NCBI GenBank assembly: GCA_030430725.1
Contig: JAUIKP010000170.1
Span: 1-6,991, forward strand
Direction of reading: 5' to 3'
Source: Nitrospiria bacterium
GTDB lineage: Bacteria > Nitrospirota > Nitrospiria > Nitrospirales > UBA8639
DNA length: 6,991 nucleotides
The number at the start of each line of letters is the position of its first letter. The stretch's first letter is position 1. This document shows, piece after piece, positions 1 through 6,602 of this stretch. Both the position numbers and the translations under genes were made by a program. The notes under the pieces were generated by a model. The model was given only the letters and a program-made list of their open reading frames with translations, ran no database searches and was not told the origin of the DNA.

Positions 1-2
1 AA

Positions 3-272
3 ATAGAGCAACAATTGGTGTATAATACATTCATCATGGTCTTGTTTCGCCACCCCTTCCCCAAAAGCACGATCATCCACTCTGCCCGTGACAACCAGCA
101 TTGTTCACAACGCTATCGGTTATTGATCAGGAGCAATGGTCTGTGCGGTAGCATGGTGCGCAAAGCACCTACTATGTCAAGTCAGCCTTTCTTTCCAATC
201 AAAAGCATGGAATACATGACTCAACTTCCTATTGCCGCCCCATTCCAACTTAAATCATATTCATCCGTCTAA
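3..272 (+). pseudogene. Decayed IS3-family transposase (OrfB) C-terminal fragment
   Basis: This frame is open from the left edge to a TAA at 270-272. From about position 66 its translation follows the IS3-family OrfB integrase core without gaps: KSTIIHS, then R, Q and CS, then Y, LL and GL, then SM-RK, matching the family pattern HSDRGSQY-S--Y---L---GL--SMSRKG. The second catalytic Asp (in HSDRG) is Ala here, codon GCC at 84-86. The DN-A--ESFF stretch is degenerate: FF survives at 189-194 but the catalytic Glu is gone. In another frame, 209-253 reads IHDSTSYCRPI, resembling the family's terminal RxHSxLxYxSP block, so an internal deletion of roughly 100 or more bases plus a frameshift is inferred. 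The remnant cannot be active. It runs head-on into the polymerase gene. No terminal inverted repeat was identified with confidence. The family call is fairly sure; the exact IS and the right boundary are not. Confidence 0.72.
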
Positions 273-1546
273 AAGCTTTGTAAGGGTAGTCTAGCCTGTT
301 GCTCCTGCCAACTCAGTCCTATAATGGTCACCACAAATAGCATATAGCCAGGTTCTTCTAACCAGGAAAAGACGATACCAAATATGAGGACGGTAAAGGC
401 GAGAAAACGAGCAAGATCATTTGTAGAGATGCGCAAAATTACAATAACCCAAAGAAGTCCGTAGGATACAATCCCCAGGATTCCAAGATCACCCCATATC
501 CCTGCCCAGAAGAAAAAGGGAGACCACATGCTAGACCCAGTAACCGAATGCGACAAATAATTTCCTTGTTGATAATTCCATGCGTGTTGAGTAACAGATG
601 AAAAAGACACATTAAGAGAACGAAGCTGTTCCTCATACTGGGGCAACATGAATGCCAACTTGCCAACGGTATGACCTGGCCCTAAACCAAAAATCCAATT
701 CAGGGTAGAGTCATAGTGAGTAAAAATAAGCGGTAAAATCCCAAACTTTACGGTTAACCCTTTTAAGATCAAGTTCAGATCCGCCCAGGTCGTTAATGCC
801 GGAAAAATAGTAAAGGCGGAAAATAGAAGCACCGCCGCTGAAATCATGAACAATGTGACATATAAGAAAAATTTCCGAAAATCTCCAAGTTTTGTGCACA
901 GCAAACAACCAAGTCCCAACAAAAAAACAGCAATGACCTGTTTGGAGTCCGAAAGAATAACCACACTTGCGATGATAAGACTTATCATCGCGCGCACAGG
1001 TAGAGAAAAACTCTCAAGGGCTGTAAAGAAGTACACAGCTGCGGTCAGGGCAACGGCTCCGGCAACATGATGACCAGCGCCTTGTTCAAGAAAAACGCCT
1101 TTTACGTCATCAGTTCCTCCGCCTGCGAGAGCCTGCGCATATGATAATCCAACATGTATACAAATAAAAACCACAAGCAGCCAACGAAAGGTCTGAATCT
1201 GTGATTTGGACATCGGTTGGTTGATCATTAGGACCAAAAGAAGAAATGGCTCGGAAAGTACCAGAAAATCGAGCAAAATATTTATTACTCCAGCATTGTT
1301 GATGACTGCACTTACAACCATGACCCACAAAAGCAATAAGAGACCATACATAAGCGACCAAGAAATAGAATTGCTCAAAAACGGGAGAAGAAGAACGGCG
1401 AAAATAGCCACTAAGGCAAAATGGAAAAACTTCACAACCGCCGGCCCGCCCAACTCTGTCAAAATTCTTCCATAAAGTACTGTGGATAGCGCAATCAGCC
1501 CAAACAGCCAGCTTCTCATACCAAGTAATTCTACAATGACGTTCAT
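269..1546 (-). CDS. O-antigen polymerase/ligase-like (Wzy/WaaL type) polytopic membrane protein
   Basis: This 425-residue, very hydrophobic protein has about ten to twelve predicted inner-membrane segments (roughly 12-30, 38-58, 63-82, 90-108, 121-140, 160-178, 184-199, 203-217, 226-250, 343-372 and 378-413). One large soluble loop lies at about 275-340. That layout, the FGLGPGHT-like turn near 286-293 and the SDSKQ stretch at 199-203 (where relatives often have S-S-R) fit the Wzy polymerase / WaaL ligase / exopolysaccharide polymerase superfamily. Such proteins polymerise lipid-linked repeat units or transfer a finished glycan on the outer face of the inner membrane. Polymerase and ligase cannot be told apart by sequence alone; position beside glycosyltransferases favours polymerase. 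The ATG at 1546 is the only good start: the frame upstream has no start codon back to the preceding gene, and a weak GGA lies 5 bases before it. It starts 50 bases after the GT4 gene and is the last cluster gene here. Its TAG overlaps the stop of the plus-strand transposase remnant. Confidence 0.82.
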   Translation of the reverse strand: MNVIVELLGMRSWLFGLIALSTVLYGRILTELGGPAVVKFFHFALVAIFAVLLLPFLSNSISWSLMYGLLLLLWVMVVSAVINNAGVINILLDFLVLSEPFLLLVLMINQPMSKSQIQTFRWLLVVFICIHVGLSYAQALAGGGTDDVKGVFLEQGAGHHVAGAVALTAAVYFFTALESFSLPVRAMISLIIASVVILSDSKQVIAVFLLGLGCLLCTKLGDFRKFFLYVTLFMISAAVLLFSAFTIFPALTTWADLNLILKGLTVKFGILPLIFTHYDSTLNWIFGLGPGHTVGKLAFMLPQYEEQLRSLNVSFSSVTQHAWNYQQGNYLSHSVTGSSMWSPFFFWAGIWGDLGILGIVSYGLLWVIVILRISTNDLARFLAFTVLIFGIVFSWLEEPGYMLFVVTIIGLSWQEQQARLPLQSF

Positions 1547-1596
1547 CGTGATCCAGGGATTCTTCTTAAATAATCCTTTTCCTTTACATTTACCCG

Positions 1597-2799
1597 CTAT
1601 TGAGCAAAAACCGGGGCCGTTTCCCTACTCCTAGCTTGGTCGTATATATCCATTAAATCTTTATAGTTGCTAACATCCGAATAACGGGTTTCATACTCTA
1701 ACCTAGCCTGACTCCGCATCTCCAAAACTTGGCTTCGGTGAGCCAGCACCCATGTCACTTGTTCCACCAGATCCTCTGCATCGCCGGGACGAAAATGAAG
1801 GCCGGTTTTCCCCGAAACAATCAAGTCTTTCACTCCCCCAATGGCACTACCTACAACGGGACATCCGACGGCAAACGCCTCAATGATTGTCATCGGAAGG
1901 CCCTCGTACCAAACGGATGGAAAGACCAAAAACAAGGCTTGCTTCATGGCCAATAAGACCTCGGTCTTTTTCACTCGTCCTAACCATTCAACTCCCGTTA
2001 TAGTCGCAGAGGCATCCTGAACCTGGTGGGCAAGCGGCCCATCACCAATAATCCTGAGTGGTATACGTTCATGCAACGCTGACCAGGCCCTTAAAAGTGT
2101 ACTAAGTCCCTTCTCTGAGGAAAGCCGACCGACGAACAACGCGTAATCTTGTACCTTCTCCACACCAACACCCGGGTCAGGCTCAACAAAATTCGGTTTA
2201 ACCACAATCTTCTTTTCTGGAAGTCCTCCCTCAATAAATTTTTGCCTGGCAAATTCTGTGAGCGCAACAAATGTATTGACTTTGTATTTCCAGCTCCCCA
2301 TCATTCGGTGGATACTGAGCATGGCCGCTACTCCAGCGCTTTCTACTCGACTCCCTCTGTAGCAGCGATGAATGACTCCAGAAATTGGGAATTTACTTCC
2401 AAGACAATCCTCACATACTTCTCCATCTCTATAAAAAAGTGAGTTGGAACACAGAAGCCGATAGTTGTGCAGCGTTAATACGACGGGGACCTTCTCCGCC
2501 TGGCTTGCATAAAAGGCCGAAGGGGAAATTAATGGGAAGACATTATGGAAATGGGCGACTTGCGGGCGTTCTCGTTGAATAATTCTACGAAGAGCATGAT
2601 ACACCTTGTTATTCCAAATTAATGCCTTTGCAAGGTCAATCAAAGAGCTTTCCTGTATAGAGTCGTTATGTAAGGTATACCGAATAACCTTGTGGCCATT
2701 CGCTTCGAGGAGTCGACCTTCGGCGGCAAAAACTTCATCTTCCCCACCGGGCTCTTGATAAAAATTGTGGGCAAGCAAAACCCTAAGCTTATTTTCCAT
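1597..2799 (-). CDS. GT4 glycosyltransferase with four-cysteine insert
   Basis: This 400-residue cytoplasmic GT-B retaining glycosyltransferase is expected to add one sugar from a nucleotide-sugar donor to a lipid-linked glycan. The N-terminal acceptor-side domain begins LRVLLAHNFYQ with a GGED motif at 18-21. It carries HNV and TLHNYR segments, then a cysteine insert with C117, C129, C132 (CEDC) and C146, seen in a known subset of GT4 enzymes and possibly metal-binding. The C-terminal donor domain has FVGRLSSEKG at 222-231, IGDGP at 251-255 and the GT4 E-x7-E pair E299/E307 in YEGLPMTIIEA, followed by GCPVV and GG. Length is normal for the family. ATG at 2799 is chosen because it puts the first beta strand immediately after it; the upstream sequence has only a distant AGG, so initiation looks weak. 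It follows a 145-base intergenic gap and precedes the polymerase gene by 50 bases. Donor and acceptor sugars cannot be predicted. Confidence 0.9.
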   Translation of the reverse strand: MENKLRVLLAHNFYQEPGGEDEVFAAEGRLLEANGHKVIRYTLHNDSIQESSLIDLAKALIWNNKVYHALRRIIQRERPQVAHFHNVFPLISPSAFYASQAEKVPVVLTLHNYRLLCSNSLFYRDGEVCEDCLGSKFPISGVIHRCYRGSRVESAGVAAMLSIHRMMGSWKYKVNTFVALTEFARQKFIEGGLPEKKIVVKPNFVEPDPGVGVEKVQDYALFVGRLSSEKGLSTLLRAWSALHERIPLRIIGDGPLAHQVQDASATITGVEWLGRVKKTEVLLAMKQALFLVFPSVWYEGLPMTIIEAFAVGCPVVGSAIGGVKDLIVSGKTGLHFRPGDAEDLVEQVTWVLAHRSQVLEMRSQARLEYETRYSDVSNYKDLMDIYDQARSRETAPVFAQ

Positions 2800-2875
2800 T
2801 GGTGTTATTGGACCTGTCTTTCCTTGAGCAGTAGTCTACGGGCAAGAAAATTGGATAAAAAGGTTATCTGACATC

Positions 2876-2904
2876 TTCATATAGAGAGTATGCGACTCTG
2901 CCAA
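2876..2904 (-). promoter_or_regulatory. Candidate sigma70-type promoter for the last two cluster genes
   Basis: Reading the minus strand, TTGGCA (2904-2899) is 17 bases from TATGAA (2881-2876). These match five and four of the six consensus positions of the -35 and -10 boxes. The site lies in the only sizeable gap (2800-2944) between cluster genes and about 80 bases before the ATG at 2799, so it could give the GT4 and polymerase genes their own transcription. The spacer contains a perfect 5-base inverted repeat (agagt 2885-2889, actct 2895-2899), which might be an operator or chance. Nothing else in the gap is recognisable. The match is weak and this remains a guess from sequence. Confidence 0.22.
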
Positions 2905-2944
2905 TGTGCCATGCTGAGTCAAACGAAATCATGACACAATCGTT

Positions 2945-4183
2945 CTACGGCAATCCCTGGAGTGCCACTTCATGATAAAATTCATTGAGAACATTAACCT
3001 TGGAGTCCCAGCAATAATCTTGCAACACTCTTTCCCGCCCAGCTCTGCCCATCTGATCGCAAAGAAAAGGCGCATAAGCTAACCTTTGCATTGCCTCTCC
3101 CATTTCCCGTAACACCTGTTCGGTAGAATTTACAGAAATGAGTATCCCGGTTTTGTCTGTCACTTGTGTGGCAGGGCCACTATGATCCAGACAAATTACG
3201 GGTCGTGCAGCGGCCATGGCCTCCAAACAGACCCAGCCACCTGATTCATGGAAACTGGGGTGTACAAGCACGTTGCATTCGCTAAGCTTACTCAACGCTT
3301 CAGACCTGGGAATTTCGCCGAAGAATTTTACTCGCTCTGCAATACCAAGAGACTCCACGAGTTTCTCCAATCTCCTTCTGTCCGGACCATCACCGATAAT
3401 CCAATACTCACCATGCAGGAGATTAGCTTGTGCGAATGCCCGCAGTGCCAAAGAAACCCCTTTAAACCCTAACAATCTTCCAATTGTCACAAACCTAAAT
3501 GAAGAATCCGACCGCTTCGAAGATTGCGTGAGTTGAGCAATCGCACTCATTTCTAGCCCGGCCTCACCATAGAGTTTTATATTAGATACACCAAGCTTTC
3601 TTAAGCGCCATGCCGTCTCCTTTGTTGTGGCGATTCCCATCCGACTTCTTGCTGCCGTTCGCCAAACAAACGGATCATGCTCTCCGATCCACAAAGCCAG
3701 ATGTCGACCTACCTCGTACAGTTTACTCTTAAAGTCCAACTCCGTACGAAGCACCACGGGCGTCGTATCTCCTCCACCAATAGGGCCCCACAAAAATGGG
3801 ATTGGGAGAAAGGATAGAAAACTCGGCGTCCAAAATTTCACGAACGTCACGTGATGGATCAATTCGAAGTTCATGGTTCGATGCAGACTTCGAATCAATA
3901 TCAATATTCCCATTTGCCACATATAATAATAGGCTCTGACTCCTCTTCCCCCCTTCTTCCAGAACCGGATCCACTTGGGAAGATCGTAATAGAGGAAATG
4001 TGGCTTAGGCTGGTCATACCGTTCCAAGGCTGCTTCAATGCTCGATCGGTTATTGCTGCGGGTGATTACCCAGACGTCATGATGCTTCGCCATTTGCAGA
4101 GCCACGTTCCAGCCAACACCAGACTCCGAACCTTTTAGCGGTTCACAAGCATAGGCTGAGATCAAGACTTTTAGTCGTTTCAC
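2945..4183 (-). CDS. GT4 glycosyltransferase (ACEP-KGSE-GVGW type)
   Basis: This is a 412-residue GT-B, GT4-family glycosyltransferase. From the GTG at 4183 it begins with a Lys-Arg-Leu-Lys-led first beta strand and the typical ISAYACEP / KGSE-GVGWN block at residues 9-26. WGPIGGGDT is at about 132-140, a segment common in this subgroup. The donor domain has IGRLLGFKG at 234-242, IIGDGPD at 262-268 and the catalytic-pocket pair E313/E321 (E-x7-E) in HESGGWVCLEAMA. Longer in-frame starts exist at 4198 (ATG) and 4213. The GTG is preferred because it forms a GTGA overlap with the stop of the upstream kinase gene, has a GGAG 8 bases upstream, and puts the conserved strand right at the N-terminus. 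It is expected to act in the cytoplasm on a lipid-linked acceptor; its sugar is unknown. No defect is visible. Confidence 0.9.
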   Translation of the reverse strand: MKRLKVLISAYACEPLKGSESGVGWNVALQMAKHHDVWVITRSNNRSSIEAALERYDQPKPHFLYYDLPKWIRFWKKGGRGVRAYYYMWQMGILILIRSLHRTMNFELIHHVTFVKFWTPSFLSFLPIPFLWGPIGGGDTTPVVLRTELDFKSKLYEVGRHLALWIGEHDPFVWRTAARSRMGIATTKETAWRLRKLGVSNIKLYGEAGLEMSAIAQLTQSSKRSDSSFRFVTIGRLLGFKGVSLALRAFAQANLLHGEYWIIGDGPDRRRLEKLVESLGIAERVKFFGEIPRSEALSKLSECNVLVHPSFHESGGWVCLEAMAAARPVICLDHSGPATQVTDKTGILISVNSTEQVLREMGEAMQRLAYAPFLCDQMGRAGRERVLQDYCWDSKVNVLNEFYHEVALQGLP

Positions 4184-4195
4184 CTCTCGCACTCC
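4180..4195 (-). promoter_or_regulatory. GTGA stop/start overlap with Shine-Dalgarno GGAG
   Basis: On the minus strand GGAG (4195-4192) stands 8 bases before GTG (4183-4181). That GTG shares bases with the TGA stop (4182-4180) of the upstream phosphotransferase gene. This arrangement is typical of translational coupling and fixes the likely start of the GT4 gene at 4183 rather than the longer in-frame alternatives. Confidence 0.65.
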
Positions 4196-5217
4196 CATAC
4201 GGACCTCCACCAAAGAACACGATTTGAATGTTCCACATGACCGTCCACAATTGCCTCGCGATATGCATGATAGGCTGACAAACTCACTAGCCCTTCTATC
4301 TCGTCAAGACCTAATGAACAGTGTCCCAGCAGGTAGTTAATGACAAATTCCCTTGCCTGGCGTGGAGCCCAAAAACGGATCAATCGCCCCACTTGTAAAA
4401 GATAATGGATTAAATCCAGGTGCGGAAGGGATTCTGTCAATCCATACTCCCAATCTATCGCAGCAGCACTTCCATTGGACCAATGCAGTACGTTCCATGG
4501 TGCAAAATCACCATGAAATACCACAACGGGCCATTGTCGTTGAGAAAGAGACTCGAGCCAGGGCAGGACAACACTGCCGTATTTTTCCTGAAAAAATCTT
4601 ACGCCTGGGTGTTCGTTGATTCCCATGCACGGTGAGATCTGGAGGCCATTCAAAAATTCGTGGATCCAGTATGGGGGAGGCAAACTTACTGGCATAGCAC
4701 GTCCAAATATCGGACTGAGGACAAGAGCTTTCCCATCGTTAAATGAGGTGTACTTCAGTATGTCCGGACCGATTCCTTTAGGAATACACCCCAACATCTT
4801 GTACTCGTTTTCTAGCCTGGAACGAGCAATGAGCGTCTCGGCATATTTTATGTACCCAACGACCCCTCTTTCCCGACTCCACAATTGAATTATATTTTTC
4901 TGATTTGGTCCTGCTGAACCAATGAGGAGTGCCGCGGAATCAACATCGGGGAAAATGTCCTTTATGAAGTCGTTGATCTTTGAGTGATCATTTTTTACGG
5001 GGGCAATTAAACCCAATCCTGTTGCCACTTTTAAGCGCAGGAAAAATCGATACCACTTGGCAACTCTTCTATGAGCAGGGTATAAAGCACTCTCCTGCCA
5101 GCGACGTTTTATCGTCGACCCAGTAAGAAATAAACGGGGGTTTCTGGAAGTAGGAAGGGCCCTAATCTGCGAATCTGATGAAAAGAGATTCAGAGCCCTC
5201 ATCTCATTGTTTAACAT
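4180..5217 (-). CDS. APH/choline-kinase-fold phosphotransferase, substrate unknown
   Basis: This 345-residue protein has a poorly conserved N-terminus of about 100 residues, then an aminoglycoside-phosphotransferase-like kinase domain. Counting from the ATG at 5217, visible catalytic elements are a candidate ATP-binding Lys in GYIKYA (K124), a helix-C Glu in LENEY (E138), the Brenner motif HGDFAPWN at 235-242 (catalytic Asp 237, metal-binding Asn 242) and IDWE at 254-257, whose Asp 255 replaces the DFG Asp. All essential residues are therefore present and activity is likely. Relatives phosphorylate small molecules such as aminoglycosides, choline and sugars. In this operon a sugar, lipid-linked glycan or decorating alcohol is more plausible than an antibiotic, but this is inference. 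ATG 5217 overlaps the upstream gene by 14 bases; ATG 5202, one base after that gene's stop, and GTG 5238 are alternatives. None has a strong ribosome-binding site, so reinitiation after the upstream stop is likely. Its own stop overlaps the GT4 start. Confidence 0.8.
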   Translation of the reverse strand: MLNNEMRALNLFSSDSQIRALPTSRNPRLFLTGSTIKRRWQESALYPAHRRVAKWYRFFLRLKVATGLGLIAPVKNDHSKINDFIKDIFPDVDSAALLIGSAGPNQKNIIQLWSRERGVVGYIKYAETLIARSRLENEYKMLGCIPKGIGPDILKYTSFNDGKALVLSPIFGRAMPVSLPPPYWIHEFLNGLQISPCMGINEHPGVRFFQEKYGSVVLPWLESLSQRQWPVVVFHGDFAPWNVLHWSNGSAAAIDWEYGLTESLPHLDLIHYLLQVGRLIRFWAPRQAREFVINYLLGHCSLGLDEIEGLVSLSAYHAYREAIVDGHVEHSNRVLWWRSVWECER

Positions 5218-6553
5218 GACCAAGGCTGGAAATGGCACGGATCGCCATATAATTGAGGACGACAGCCTCTACCTTTTGAATGGTTTCCTCTAATCCCTCC
5301 GAGTTGTCAATAATATGTCCATTTGGCAAGGTGCCGACAAACTCATGGTACGCTTGTCTTTGGCGATGGCTTTCCTCTACCGCAACTTCTGCTTTTCGCA
5401 AAAACAATTCCTCTGCCGGAACATCCAGCAATATCACAAGATCCGGACGAGGTATCAATTTTCCACAAAGCTTCGCTAACCAAAGAGGACCACCATATCG
5501 ATATCGTTTAGGATCAATGGGTAGATCAAAATAGTATCTATCAAATAAAACAAGCGTCGAACGAACCAGACAAGGAAATACACTGGCAAAATATCCAATG
5601 GTAAAATCAATCCACCAGACACCAAGCTTGATCATGGAAGTCAACAATCCCCTCACCGGCTTACCATGCGGATTCATCTCCGGCGCTCTAGTAACTTTGC
5701 GCCTTCCCCAAAATGGCCTGAGATGATACCGCCTCGTCCTACGAAAGGCAGGTGCCAGTGATTTCTCAATATGCTCCAGAATAGTACTTTTCCCGGACCC
5801 ATCTGGCCCAAGAAGGACAACATGAATTCCAGTTGGTTTCATAATTCTTTGAATTTTTCTTTGCACATCTCGTGCAAAATATTTCAATGAAAATGCAAGA
5901 TTCCCGCGAAGCGCCTTCCGAAGCCTAGGCAATGCATCACAAACCTCATTCCACGAATTAGATTCTGCTGCCTCGCAAAGCATTTCTACTTCCGGCTCAC
6001 TCCAAAATTCTTGCAATTGCTTTATTGATTCTTTCCGGGCTTTCTTCCATTCTCCACTCAGATAGGATTGATGGCTTTGAGCCAAGTGGCCCTTATCAAT
6101 TTTTTTCAACAGGTAATAGATAAAAGCCTGTTCCGGGGCTGGCACAAAAAACGAACATTGCTGAGCATCTGAGTCAATGTGTTTTCGAATACGCCCGGAC
6201 AACAAACAGCGAGCACTTAAAAATCGCCTTCCCCATCGAATATAGTCGGTGCAAACATCGGGGTAAAAAACATGGTGTTTGCCATCATTACCCGTCCAAG
6301 TACAAACAAAAAACCACGCCGATTGTTCATGCTGAAGAATTTGAACAATCTTTAAATTATAAAGGTCACAAAACTTCATCAGACAGGGAACAAGCTTACT
6401 GACACACTCCGGCTCAATAACTAAATCCACATCACTCAGTATTTTTGCTGGATACTCTCGAGAATCCCCAACCAGGACATAACAAATTCCCTCGTTTTCA
6501 AAGAATCGAAAGAGGTTTGATGCCAAAAATCCATCAGACAGGTGATTTGGCAT
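5204..6553 (-). CDS. Nucleotidyltransferase-like / thymidylate-kinase-like fusion protein
   Basis: This is a two-domain cytoplasmic protein of about 449 residues from the chosen ATG. The N-terminal part has YVLVGDS followed by SDVDLVI (residues 40-46), the G-S...D-x-D layout of nucleotidyltransferase-fold proteins; D41 and D43 would be the metal-binding pair. A helical linker spans about 130-235. The C-terminal part is a P-loop kinase domain: Walker A GPDGSGKST at 249-257, the FDRYYFD segment at 337-343 matching the DR[YF] motif of thymidylate kinases, VILLDVPAEE at 373-382, and a LID-like Arg/Glu-rich helix near 386-405. A housekeeping dTMP kinase is about 210 residues without this N-terminal domain, so the role here is probably a kinase of another substrate. 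Similar fusions are known from polysaccharide loci without an assigned reaction. In-frame starts at 6673 and 6598 (ATG) and 6580 (TTG) also exist. ATG 6553 is preferred because GAGG lies 6 bases upstream, but this is uncertain. Confidence 0.78.
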   Translation of the reverse strand: MPNHLSDGFLASNLFRFFENEGICYVLVGDSREYPAKILSDVDLVIEPECVSKLVPCLMKFCDLYNLKIVQILQHEQSAWFFVCTWTGNDGKHHVFYPDVCTDYIRWGRRFLSARCLLSGRIRKHIDSDAQQCSFFVPAPEQAFIYYLLKKIDKGHLAQSHQSYLSGEWKKARKESIKQLQEFWSEPEVEMLCEAAESNSWNEVCDALPRLRKALRGNLAFSLKYFARDVQRKIQRIMKPTGIHVVLLGPDGSGKSTILEHIEKSLAPAFRRTRRYHLRPFWGRRKVTRAPEMNPHGKPVRGLLTSMIKLGVWWIDFTIGYFASVFPCLVRSTLVLFDRYYFDLPIDPKRYRYGGPLWLAKLCGKLIPRPDLVILLDVPAEELFLRKAEVAVEESHRQRQAYHEFVGTLPNGHIIDNSEGLEETIQKVEAVVLNYMAIRAISSLGHVKQ

Positions 6554-6563
6554 TGCTTGCCTC
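6551..6563 (-). promoter_or_regulatory. Ribosome-binding site GAGG before ATG 6553
   Basis: On the minus strand GAGG (6563-6560) is 6 bases from ATG (6553-6551), the best-spaced ATG site at the start of the fusion gene. A competing site is AAAGGGG (6594-6588 on the minus strand), 7 bases before an in-frame TTG at 6580. The ATG at 6598, only four bases after the upstream gene's stop, has no clear Shine-Dalgarno sequence. Confidence 0.4.
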
Positions 6564-6602
6564 ATTCGCTCATTTACCAAAACTTGACCCCTTTGCATAA
6601 TA

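Noticed and set aside
21..26. Perfect TATAAT on the plus strand as a promoter -10 box
   Set aside because: It lies inside the transposase-derived frame, no -35 box can be seen because it would fall outside the window, and no gene follows it.
3..101. Minus-strand frame from ATG 101 open to the left edge as the start of another cluster gene
   Set aside because: It is short, lacks a ribosome-binding site, has no recognisable motif and is antisense to the transposase remnant.
155..169. Hairpin GGTGC-GCAAA-GCACC as a terminator for the cluster
   Set aside because: The stem is only five base pairs and no T-run follows it on either strand.
109..175. Minus-strand translation containing MLPHRPLLLI, reminiscent of the start of FabZ-type dehydratases
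   Set aside because: The frame stops after a few more residues, nothing downstream continues the hot-dog fold pattern in any frame, and the stretch is antisense to the better supported transposase remnant.
2854..2868. GATAA/TTATC inverted repeat in the intergenic gap as a terminator
   Set aside because: The stem is short and AT-rich with no following T-run.
2864..2932. 22-residue minus-strand frame in the gap before the third GT4 gene
   Set aside because: It has no recognisable ribosome-binding site or homology, and its length is expected by chance.
3216..3536. Plus-strand 106-residue open frame
   Set aside because: It is antisense to the donor domain of a clear GT4 gene and has no protein-like motif.
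4180..5217. Antibiotic-resistance aminoglycoside phosphotransferase
   Set aside because: Only the general kinase-fold motifs match. Tight coupling with glycan genes and the divergent N-terminus make a resistance role unlikely.
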